The notes under the pieces: model-generated
Seen by the model: only the letters and a program-made list of their open reading frames with translations
The model's database searches: none
What the model was told of the DNA's origin: nothing
Assembly: GCA_963656065.1 (NCBI GenBank)
Contig: CAVKGV010000001.1
Location: forward strand, 186,001 to 250,000
From: Hallerella sp963656065
GTDB taxonomy: Bacteria > Fibrobacterota > Fibrobacteria > Fibrobacterales > Fibrobacteraceae
Reading direction: 5' to 3'
DNA: 64,000 nucleotides
In this document: positions 50,924-58,593 of the stretch, piece by piece
Layout of the letters: every line of letters begins with the position of its first letter
Position numbering within the stretch: the stretch's first letter is position 1
Made by a program: the position numbers and the translations under genes

Positions 50924-51594
50924 GATTTTGCTTTCCGAAATTTCATAACCGCACACAGGAAAATTCCCGAGGCAAGCAGGCACGAAAAAAGATACGGGAC
51001 AAACGCAAAGGGATCCCGCTTTATCCAGAAACGCACCGCTTTCATCTTAGCCGAGAGTTCAAGCGTTTCCCCGAAATAGACGGAAAATCCTCCGACATTC
51101 TGCGGTTCGTTCCAAGCGAGACGCAACGACTTTCGGGAGGCGCCGTTTTCGATCAGGCATTCCGCGGAATCCGCTTTTAAAAGGCGAAAAGAAGTTCCGC
51201 TTGCAGAATCGAGCACGACATCTGCGTTTTCGATTCCGAATGTTTCAAACGATTTTCGAAAAGAGTTCCCGGCAAAGCTTCCCAGGATGAGGACCAAAAA
51301 GGAAAAGTGCACAAGCAGAATACCGAGTTTTTCCCTTGTATGCGGAATCCGAAAAAGGATGGCAAGCGACAGATGGAAAAAGAGGAGCAACGCGACCGTT
51401 TTCATCGCCGGAAACGGGAAAAAACCGGCGACGGTCAAGAACCAACTATCAAAGAAACGTTCAACTCCCCATTCCATTCCGGCCCGGGATTCAAAAAGCG
51501 TTCCCCAGAACACAAGAATAAAAAGAACGCTCAAAATGGCGACACCGACACGAAGCGAACCCAGGAAGCGCAAGAAATCGAGCAATATTTTCAC
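50920..51594 (-). CDS. resB: ResB-like cytochrome c biogenesis protein
   Basis: 224 residues, much shorter than ResB/Ccs1 (400 or more). It has helices at about 15-32 (VGVAILSVLFILVFWGTLFE), 65-80, 92-110 (LGILLVHFSFLVLILGS) and near the C-terminus, with a periplasmic beta part between. The LGSLRVGVAIL start is typical of the family. The short form lacks the large periplasmic domain. It is the first gene of the run resB-ccsA-thiD-dgt-HAD-znuB. Confidence 0.8.
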   Translation of the reverse strand: MKILLDFLRFLGSLRVGVAILSVLFILVFWGTLFESRAGMEWGVERFFDSWFLTVAGFFPFPAMKTVALLLFFHLSLAILFRIPHTREKLGILLVHFSFLVLILGSFAGNSFRKSFETFGIENADVVLDSASGTSFRLLKADSAECLIENGASRKSLRLAWNEPQNVGGFSVYFGETLELSAKMKAVRFWIKRDPFAFVPYLFSCLLASGIFLCAVMKFRKAKS

Positions 51595-51672
51595 GCAATA
51601 AATTTAAAAATTATTGTTCCGTTTTTAAAATTAAAAGTAATTTTAGCAAAGACCCTAAACGACAGGTTTTAC

Positions 51673-53970
51673 ATGGATTTTCAAGATATGACTACTTTGA
51701 CCCAAGACCAGATGCGCTCCATTTGGGATTTCAGCTGCAACGACCCTTTTTCCTTTTTGGGGATTCACGGAGTCGAAACGGACCGAGGTTTCAAGACCGC
51801 CATTCGCGTCTATTTGCCGGGAGCAGCTTTCATCAGCGGAGAATCCATCCCGGAAGAATCCAAAGAGCCAAAAGTCCAGAAACCGTCCCGGGCAAAGTCA
51901 AGAAAATCCAAAAAGGCTTCGACTGAAAATTCCCCGTTCGTTTTTGATTTCGTCAAAATCGGGGATTCGGGATTTTTCGAAGCCGTCCTGGACTTAGAGT
52001 TTCAACCGTTTTTCTACAGGCTGCACGTTACGTTAGAAAACGGTGTCAAGTACACGGTCATCGATCCCTACGCATTTCTTCCCGTCATTTCCGAATTCGA
52101 CTGTCACCTGATAAAAAACGGAACGCATTACGATCTGTATAAAAAGCTCGGAGCGAACATCGTCGAGCACCAGGGATTTTCGGGTGTGCAATTCGCCGTG
52201 TGGGCGCCAAACGCAAAGAGCGTCGCCGTCGTCGGGAATTTCAACAGCTGGGACGGCAGGCGGCATCCGATGCGGATGATAGGCTCTTCGGGAATCTGGG
52301 AAATTTTCATTCCGGAACTCGGTGAAAACGAGCTATATCGCTTTGAAATCCATACACAGGACGGTCGCCTGCTCACCAAGTCGGATCCGTTAGCGAAACT
52401 CAGCGAAATGCGTCCGGCGACAGCAAGCGTCACCACACATCTCGAAGGCTACACGTGGAACGACAAACTTTACATGGACACGCATTACGCGACACGGGTC
52501 TTCGGAAGCCCGATGAACATCTACGAGGTTCATGCCGGTTCCTGGGAACGCGACCCGGCAAATCCCGACAGATTCCTTTCGTGGAACGAGCTTTCGGATA
52601 AGCTGATTCCCTATCTCAAGGATATGGGATATACGCACGTAGAATTTTTGCCTCTCATGGAACACCCGCTCGATGAATCGTGGGGTTACCAGGTGACCGG
52701 CTACTATTCGCCGACGAGCCGCTTCGGCTCCCCCGATGAATTTCGCCATTTTGTAGATCTTTGCCACCAAAACGAAATCGGTGTCATTCTCGACTGGGTT
52801 CCCGCACACTTCCCGAAAGATTCCTATGCACTCGGACGGTTTGACGGAACGGCCTGCTATGAACATGCGGACCCGCGCCAAGGGGAACATCCCGACTGGG
52901 GAACCTATATTTTCAATCTGGGCAGAAAGGAAGTTTCGAACTTTCTCATCGCAAACGCCATGTATTGGCTCCGCGAATTCCACTGCGACGGTCTCCGCGT
53001 CGATGCCGTGGCGAGTATGCTCTACCTCGACTACGGCAAGAAAGACGGGGAATGGGTCCCGAACAAGGACGGCGGGAACATCAATTACGACACGCTCGAA
53101 TTTCTGAAGCACCTGAACAGCATCATGGGAAGGCTCGCTCCGCACGCTATTCTCATCGCCGAGGAATCGACAAGCTTCCCCTGCATTACGCGGCCTCCCG
53201 AACGCGGCGGCCTGGGCTTCCACTACAAGTGGAACATGGGATGGATGAACGATTTCCTCACTTACATGAAGCACGAGCCAATCCACCGCAAATACCATCA
53301 CAACCTGCTCACGTTCAGCATGGTTTACGCCTATTCCGAAAATTTCATCTTGGTGCTTTCCCACGATGAAGTCGTCCACGGAAAAGGTTCGATGCTCGGC
53401 AAGATGCCCGGGGACAATTGGCAGAAATTCGCCAACCTGCGCCTCGCCTACGCCTACCAGTTCGCCCATCCCGGAAAGAAGCTCAATTTCATGGGCAACG
53501 ATTTCGGGCAATATCGCGAATGGAACGAAAAGCAGTCGCTCGACTGGCACCTGCTATCCTGGGAAACACACGGCAAGCTGCACGAGATGTTCAAGGTCCT
53601 TTCGCATGTTTACAGGGACGAAAGCCCGTTCTGGGAAGTCGATCACGCGCCAGAAGGCTTCGAATGGATTTCCTGCGACGATGCGGATTCCTCGATTGTT
53701 TCGTTTGTCCGCAAGGACGCCCACGGAGCGATGATTCTCTGCGCATTCAACTTCACACCGGTCCCGCGGACACCGTATCGGATAGGACTTCCCGCTCGCG
53801 GACGCTGGAAAGAAATTTTCAATTCGGATTCCGAAATGTGGGGCGGAGGCAACATCGGAAACGCCGGCGAGATCCGCTCCGAGGATACGCCGTGGCAGAA
53901 CCGTCCGTGGAGCGCGAACATCCAACTTCCGCCGCTCGCAGCGGTTTTCTTCAAATACGTCGGAGAATAG
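51673..53970 (+). CDS. glgB: 1,4-alpha-glucan branching enzyme (GH13)
   Basis: 765 residues. The N-terminal beta domains (including FSGVQFAVWAPNAKSVAVVGNFN, written here in part as FAVWAPNAKSVAVVGNFN) precede the GH13 barrel: DWVPAHFP, DGLRVDAVAS (nucleophile Asp), AEESTS (acid Glu) and VLSHDEVVHGK. It introduces alpha-1,6 branches into glycogen, a main reserve of Fibrobacter. A lysine/serine-rich insertion (about residues 61-88, KVQKPSRAKSRKSKK) in the first N-terminal domain is unusual. The ATG at 51673 has a modest ACAGG; a later ATG at 51688 is possible; the far upstream extension lies on the resB strand and is rejected. Confidence 0.94.
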   Translation: MDFQDMTTLTQDQMRSIWDFSCNDPFSFLGIHGVETDRGFKTAIRVYLPGAAFISGESIPEESKEPKVQKPSRAKSRKSKKASTENSPFVFDFVKIGDSGFFEAVLDLEFQPFFYRLHVTLENGVKYTVIDPYAFLPVISEFDCHLIKNGTHYDLYKKLGANIVEHQGFSGVQFAVWAPNAKSVAVVGNFNSWDGRRHPMRMIGSSGIWEIFIPELGENELYRFEIHTQDGRLLTKSDPLAKLSEMRPATASVTTHLEGYTWNDKLYMDTHYATRVFGSPMNIYEVHAGSWERDPANPDRFLSWNELSDKLIPYLKDMGYTHVEFLPLMEHPLDESWGYQVTGYYSPTSRFGSPDEFRHFVDLCHQNEIGVILDWVPAHFPKDSYALGRFDGTACYEHADPRQGEHPDWGTYIFNLGRKEVSNFLIANAMYWLREFHCDGLRVDAVASMLYLDYGKKDGEWVPNKDGGNINYDTLEFLKHLNSIMGRLAPHAILIAEESTSFPCITRPPERGGLGFHYKWNMGWMNDFLTYMKHEPIHRKYHHNLLTFSMVYAYSENFILVLSHDEVVHGKGSMLGKMPGDNWQKFANLRLAYAYQFAHPGKKLNFMGNDFGQYREWNEKQSLDWHLLSWETHGKLHEMFKVLSHVYRDESPFWEVDHAPEGFEWISCDDADSSIVSFVRKDAHGAMILCAFNFTPVPRTPYRIGLPARGRWKEIFNSDSEMWGGGNIGNAGEIRSEDTPWQNRPWSANIQLPPLAAVFFKYVGE

Positions 53971-54001
53971 GCGGACGAAATTTTCCCTCCGTAAAAATTC
54001 A

Positions 54002-54030
54002 AAAAGGCGGCCCGACGGTCGCCTTTTTCA
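54002..54030. terminator. Rho-independent terminator, bidirectional
   Basis: AAAAAGGCG and CGCCTTTTT flank a 10-base loop, with T tracts on both strands. It serves glgB and the converging lipoprotein gene. Confidence 0.85.
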
Positions 54031-54043
54031 TTTGCAGAGAAAA

Positions 54044-55198
54044 TTACCGAATCAACAAGTCGCGGAACAAATCCTGTGCGGAAATTCCGTGAAAGACTAT
54101 CTGGTCAAGCCACAGTTCCGTACTTTCGGTCGAGAGGAACGTGACTGTCCGCATCCGGGGACTGATGCGTTCCCAATCCGCATTCCCCTTGGACGGAACC
54201 GAGACGCGCATCCATTCCGTCGCCGAAGGAATGTCGAATTCGAAATCCCAGCGTCCGACATTCCCGTTTTCGTCGAACCCGGCAAACTGCATCACAATAT
54301 GTCCCGATCCGCGGATGTAGAAAGTCACGCTGTCGGTTTTCGACATATCGTAGGAAGTCGTCGAATCCTGCCACTGGGAAACGCCGATGTCAAAGCCGCA
54401 AAGCGCATACGCACCCGAGGAAGAGTCCACGGTAAAGGAAAAATGCACGCTCTGGGTTTCTAGAAAACTTTCGGACAAACGGACATAGGCATTGACGGGA
54501 AGCTCGGGTTCGACAAGGCTCAGAGAATCCGCCGATGTGAACCACCAGCTCGCCCCGGTCAGCGCATGGAAGCGGTTCGTCCCCGAAGCCAATTCAAAGT
54601 CATCGACAAGGACGCTGTCGAAAGACGGCGCGGAAAGAAAGACTTTTGCCGTAGAATCGGAAGAAGCGTTCGAAGTCCCCCAATAGACGTATTCCGAATC
54701 CGACTCGGAAAGGACGGCGTATTCCCCTGCCGGAATTCCGCGAAAAGCGAACTCGCCCGATGCGGAAACGTCCGCGACATACGACGTCCCGTAGAGATAG
54801 AGCCTTTGCGGGAAAGTTCCATCGCCACGAGAAAGCGTACCTTGCACTTCCTTCGGTTCTTGAAGCTTTCCGACAAGGAGCGAATCATCCTGGCGGATGT
54901 TTTCACGGGCGACCCCGGAACGTTCCTCGATTTCGACAAAACCGTTTTTGGAAGGACGCTTCAAGCGGGCAAGCCCCGACGCATCCGAATAGGCGCTATC
55001 CTCGACAAAAGCTGTGCCGGTCACAAGACGCACCCGGGCATTTCCCGCCGGGGTTCCCGAAGCCGTCAAAACCCGGACGGCAAGCGTGTTCTGGGTCTCG
55101 TCCCAAATGCCTCCGTTTGCCCGGGCATCATCCGAACAGGAGGCGAAAAGTCCCACGGCGAGAAGCGTACCGAAAAGTTTCCAGACTGTCGCATTCAT
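54044..55198 (-). CDS. Lipoprotein with carbohydrate-binding-like C-terminal domain
   Basis: 384 residues. The N-terminus has a lipobox (LFASC). A carboxypeptidase-regulatory-like domain follows (LAVRVLTASGTPAGNARVRL), then a repeat of that fold (FAFRGIPAGEYAV). The last 190 residues resemble a CBM11/galactose-binding sandwich (VDDFELASG, SVTFYIRGSG, WEWM-like patterns such as ATEWMRVSVPS). The ATG overlaps the TGA of the TIGR02147 gene (TGATG). Such regulator-lipoprotein pairs are a Fibrobacter hallmark. Perhaps it senses or binds surface glycans. Confidence 0.8.
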   Translation of the reverse strand: MNATVWKLFGTLLAVGLFASCSDDARANGGIWDETQNTLAVRVLTASGTPAGNARVRLVTGTAFVEDSAYSDASGLARLKRPSKNGFVEIEERSGVARENIRQDDSLLVGKLQEPKEVQGTLSRGDGTFPQRLYLYGTSYVADVSASGEFAFRGIPAGEYAVLSESDSEYVYWGTSNASSDSTAKVFLSAPSFDSVLVDDFELASGTNRFHALTGASWWFTSADSLSLVEPELPVNAYVRLSESFLETQSVHFSFTVDSSSGAYALCGFDIGVSQWQDSTTSYDMSKTDSVTFYIRGSGHIVMQFAGFDENGNVGRWDFEFDIPSATEWMRVSVPSKGNADWERISPRMRTVTFLSTESTELWLDQIVFHGISAQDLFRDLLIR

Positions 55199-56031
55199 CA
55201 GGACGAAACCTCTTTGGAATAGGCAACCGGGAAAAATGCCGTGGCCAAGCGAACCACGCGATCCGGCGTATCGACTTTTTCGACCCGCACCCGGATCTCT
55301 TCCCGCGCCGTATTCAAGATAGCAAGACAATCACGAAAGGCGGACGCATCCAAGGCCATATTCATCACATTGATGTCCCGCTCGGACTTTTCATGGATGT
55401 CGAGGCTTTGCATGGCAAGCTTCATCGATTCCGCCTGGTAGGCCCGCACGAGCTTTGGATGGAAAGTTCCCCCGGTCGTAAGCTTTTGTGCGGAAAGTTT
55501 CCAAAAGCCCGAAGAGTCCCTTTCGAGAAGTCCCAGGCGATTTAAAAGTTCCACCGAGTCCCGAGCCTCTTCGGCGGAAATCGGCGGCGAGACCATCGCT
55601 CCGAGATCGGCGTATTCGTCCTTGATACGTACAAACCCCAAAAGCGTGCGGACGACGCTGTGATACCACTTGGCATAAAGCTCGTATTGGTCGTTTCCGA
55701 GTTCGCGGCTTTTCGAGCCTTTCAGGGCGAGGACTTCCGCAAAAAGTCGGCGGGTATCGGATTCGCGACGTGCACGGCCAAGTTCCACCAATTTTTTAAA
55801 ATATTCGGATTCCTTTTCATCGAGCTTGAGATATTCGACAAACCGGGGAAGCGCACGCCTGGAAATATGGAGATTTTTTTGGAGAATCCGGAAAACCTGG
55901 CTCTGGTCTAACCCGACGCCCTCGCCAAAAAGCTTGTAGGAATACCACGGAAATGAGGCCTTCCGCTGTTCAAAGAACGCGCAGAGATATTCGCGATAAT
56001 CCAAAAAATTGAAAGGCGAGAGTTTATCCAT
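55198..56031 (-). CDS. TIGR02147 family regulator-like protein
   Basis: 277 residues. The start (FNFLDYREYLCAFFEQRK) and GLDQSQVFRILQKNLHISRR with LDEKESEYFKKLVEL are the signature of TIGR02147, a family first noted in Fibrobacter succinogenes, with a helix-turn-helix near residues 35-55. The C-terminal half is helical with a beta strand pair (MNMALDASAFRDCLAIL). It likely controls the adjoining lipoprotein gene, with which it shares a TGATG junction. The target is inferred. Confidence 0.88.
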   Translation of the reverse strand: MDKLSPFNFLDYREYLCAFFEQRKASFPWYSYKLFGEGVGLDQSQVFRILQKNLHISRRALPRFVEYLKLDEKESEYFKKLVELGRARRESDTRRLFAEVLALKGSKSRELGNDQYELYAKWYHSVVRTLLGFVRIKDEYADLGAMVSPPISAEEARDSVELLNRLGLLERDSSGFWKLSAQKLTTGGTFHPKLVRAYQAESMKLAMQSLDIHEKSERDINVMNMALDASAFRDCLAILNTAREEIRVRVEKVDTPDRVVRLATAFFPVAYSKEVSS

Positions 56032-56128
56032 AACAAACCGTTCGCCCCTAATTTATACAAAATTTTAATCCCGACAAGAAAATCCGCAAAGATGTTTTGC
56101 AAAGATTTTTGCAAAGTCAAGATGGCGG

Positions 56129-57823
56129 TCAGGAATTGGAATCGGAAAGTTGGGAATTTGTCGGCGGGAATTCGACGCGAAATACGCTTCCTTCTCCGAG
56201 AACCGACGAGACGGAAACTTTCGCCTTGTGAAGTTCCGCAATGTGCTTGACGATGGCAAGCCCGAGTCCCGTTCCGCCTGTTTCCTTGGAACGGCTCTTG
56301 TCCGCACGGTAGAAACGTTCAAAGATATGCGGCAGATGTTCTTCCGCAATGCCCACGCCGGTATCCTTCACTATCACGGAATTTCCTTCAAACGAAACCG
56401 TTACCGAACCGGAATCCTTGTTGTAGCGGATTGCGTTCACGACCAGGTTGTAAAGCATTTCAAAGAGTTTTCCCTTGTCGCCCGACACAAAGAAGTTCCC
56501 GTCCGGAACCGAAACGGAAATGTGCCGTTTCTGGGCGAGCGGTTCAAGCATCGACACAATTTCCTTCAACATTTCGCACAAATTAACCTTTTCGAGGGAA
56601 AGAGCGTCCGGATTCGACTCGTCGAGCTCCGAAAGCTTTATGATGTCATTTGTCAGGGCGATAAGCCGCGCGGATTCCTTGTGAATTTTCCGGGCAAACT
56701 CGGGGATGTCTTCCGGTTTCGCCATTCCCGTCTCGATCATTTCCGCATACCCGGCGATCGACGTGAGCGGTGTTTTCAGCTCGTGGGAAACGTTCGCGGT
56801 AAACTTTTCCCTCAAATCCGAAAGGTTTTTCTTCTCGGTTACATCCAAAAGAATGACGATGACACCGGAAACTTCCCCGCCGACAAATACAGGGCTCGCA
56901 ATCAGGCGCACGTCCTTTCCCGAAACCTGGATTTCCGCATCCGCCTTCTTGCCATTTGCCGCAGACTCCACCGCATTGTTCAACGGAATGTTTCGCGAAA
57001 AACAACGGATGTTCCGACCGGTAAAATCGCCCTCTTCATGAAACATTTCCCGCGTGACGCCATTCACCAGAACTACTTCGTTTTTCGAATCGAGCAGGAT
57101 CATGCCTTCGGACATATCCTCGATAAGCGTACGGAAACGATTCCTCTCGAATTTCAGCCGGGACATTTCCCGCGCCACATTGTCGCGTTCCCGTTTGATT
57201 TCCCGGGCAAACGGGGTAAATTCCTTATAAATTAAATCGCCTTCCGGAAACTGCAGAGAATCCAGGTTTTCCGCCAGACGTCGAATCGGTTCAATGAACC
57301 TGTTTGAAAGGATGTGGGCAAGGAAAAGGGAAAAGAGAAGGACCGCGATGAGGAGAACTATCAGCTTGGGATAGACACTCGAAATAACCGAGAACGCACT
57401 GCTCTTTCGGATAGAAAGACGAAGAACGTTTCCGTCCGGCAAAAGTTTCGCATAGTAATAGACATCCGTTTCCAAAGTGTGCGAGAGTCGGAAGCTCGAG
57501 CCTTCGCCATTCCGGAACGCAGCCTGCACTTCCGGGCGCGAAAGATGGGAGTCCATCGATTCCTTTTTTGCGTCCGATTCGAACAGGACCTTTCCATCGG
57601 AAGAAACCAGCGTGATGCGAAGCGTCGGCGTGACAAACTTTTTGAGTCCGTCCAAAGAGTCCAGCAATTCGTAAGCGTTTGCGACAACGTACCCCTGCTG
57701 TTTCAAGTCGAGAACAGTCTGTTCCGAAATGCTCGAACGAAACGCACCCGCAGTGAGAAGCATGGCGACGACCGCCGCAAGCAGCCCAACATAAAAAAGA
57801 CTAAAGCTCAGTTTTTCTTTCAT
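56129..57823 (-). CDS. phoR: Sensor histidine kinase, PhoR-like
   Basis: 564 residues. The domain order is an N-terminal helix, a periplasmic sensor of about 130 residues, a second helix (LIVLLIAVLLFSLFLAHIL), HAMP-like, PAS (FRTLIEDMSEGMILLDSKNE), then the H-box VSHELKTPLTSIAGY with the phosphoacceptor histidine and a HATPase with GVGIAEEHLPHIFERFYR and GGTGLGLAIVKHI. This layout is that of PhoR. The ATG at 57823 has GAGGA 5 bp upstream and lies 23 bp inside the phoB gene; an in-frame extension to 57892 is rejected. Next to the PiT-PhoU gene it probably answers to phosphate. Confidence 0.88.
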   Translation of the reverse strand: MKEKLSFSLFYVGLLAAVVAMLLTAGAFRSSISEQTVLDLKQQGYVVANAYELLDSLDGLKKFVTPTLRITLVSSDGKVLFESDAKKESMDSHLSRPEVQAAFRNGEGSSFRLSHTLETDVYYYAKLLPDGNVLRLSIRKSSAFSVISSVYPKLIVLLIAVLLFSLFLAHILSNRFIEPIRRLAENLDSLQFPEGDLIYKEFTPFAREIKRERDNVAREMSRLKFERNRFRTLIEDMSEGMILLDSKNEVVLVNGVTREMFHEEGDFTGRNIRCFSRNIPLNNAVESAANGKKADAEIQVSGKDVRLIASPVFVGGEVSGVIVILLDVTEKKNLSDLREKFTANVSHELKTPLTSIAGYAEMIETGMAKPEDIPEFARKIHKESARLIALTNDIIKLSELDESNPDALSLEKVNLCEMLKEIVSMLEPLAQKRHISVSVPDGNFFVSGDKGKLFEMLYNLVVNAIRYNKDSGSVTVSFEGNSVIVKDTGVGIAEEHLPHIFERFYRADKSRSKETGGTGLGLAIVKHIAELHKAKVSVSSVLGEGSVFRVEFPPTNSQLSDSNS

Positions 57824-58511
57824 GAGAATCCTCGCATTCCGCCTTGTAGCCGACATTGCGAACCGTCTTGATGCACTCTCCGGCAATTCCAAGCTTTTTC
57901 CGCAACGTTTTTACATGCATATCGACCGTCCGCGATTCAATGGCAGCATCGATTCCCCAGACGCGTTCCATCAGCTGGTCACGCCCAAAGACGATTCCCG
58001 GTTTTGAACAAAGTAATTTCAGAACTTCATATTCCTTGAAAGTCAATTCCACCGGATTTCCTTCGACACTGACCGTATGACGCATATCGTCTATTTCAAT
58101 CGGTCCCAAACGCAGCGATTTTTTTTCGGCGGAAGGCGACGAACGCATTTCCGAACGCCGCAGAAGGGCACGCACGCGCGCCAAAAATTCCATGATGCCA
58201 AAAGGTTTCGTCAGATAGTCGTCCGCACCGGAATCCAGCCCCTTGATCTTATCAAGTTCCGTTGTCTTGGCGGTCACCATCATCACGGGCACAGCCGACG
58301 TCAAAGCGTGCTTTCGCAAATCCTCCAGAATGGAGAATCCGTCTCGACCCGGAAGCATTACATCGAGAATCACGAGTTCCGGGACGCGGTTTCCCAAATC
58401 GCGAAAGAATTCATCGGAAGACGCCGCCGCAAAAACTTCGAAGCCGGCGCTCTTCAGCGCATAGGCTTCCATTTCCCGAATGTCCTTGTCATCTTCTACA
58501 ACGCAAATCAT
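57801..58511 (-). CDS. phoB: Response regulator, PhoB/OmpR type
   Basis: 236 residues. The receiver has the acidic pocket VVEDDKD, phosphoacceptor Asp in LVILDVMLPGRDG and the MMVTAK lysine. A winged-helix output follows (TFKEYEVLKLLCSKPGIVFG, VDMHVKTLRKKLG). The ATG at 58511 has AAGGA 9 bp upstream; a TTG at 58535 is rejected. It pairs with the overlapping sensor kinase gene. No PhoB box consensus was tested because the site in this phylum is not known to me. Confidence 0.9.
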   Translation of the reverse strand: MICVVEDDKDIREMEAYALKSAGFEVFAAASSDEFFRDLGNRVPELVILDVMLPGRDGFSILEDLRKHALTSAVPVMMVTAKTTELDKIKGLDSGADDYLTKPFGIMEFLARVRALLRRSEMRSSPSAEKKSLRLGPIEIDDMRHTVSVEGNPVELTFKEYEVLKLLCSKPGIVFGRDQLMERVWGIDAAIESRTVDMHVKTLRKKLGIAGECIKTVRNVGYKAECEDSHERKTEL

Positions 58512-58593
58512 AAGAGCTATCCTTTTAAAATCCAACCTTTATTTTAAAAAATAAAAGCCGGATGTAAAAATTCCGCAAAGGACTTTGTAAAAT

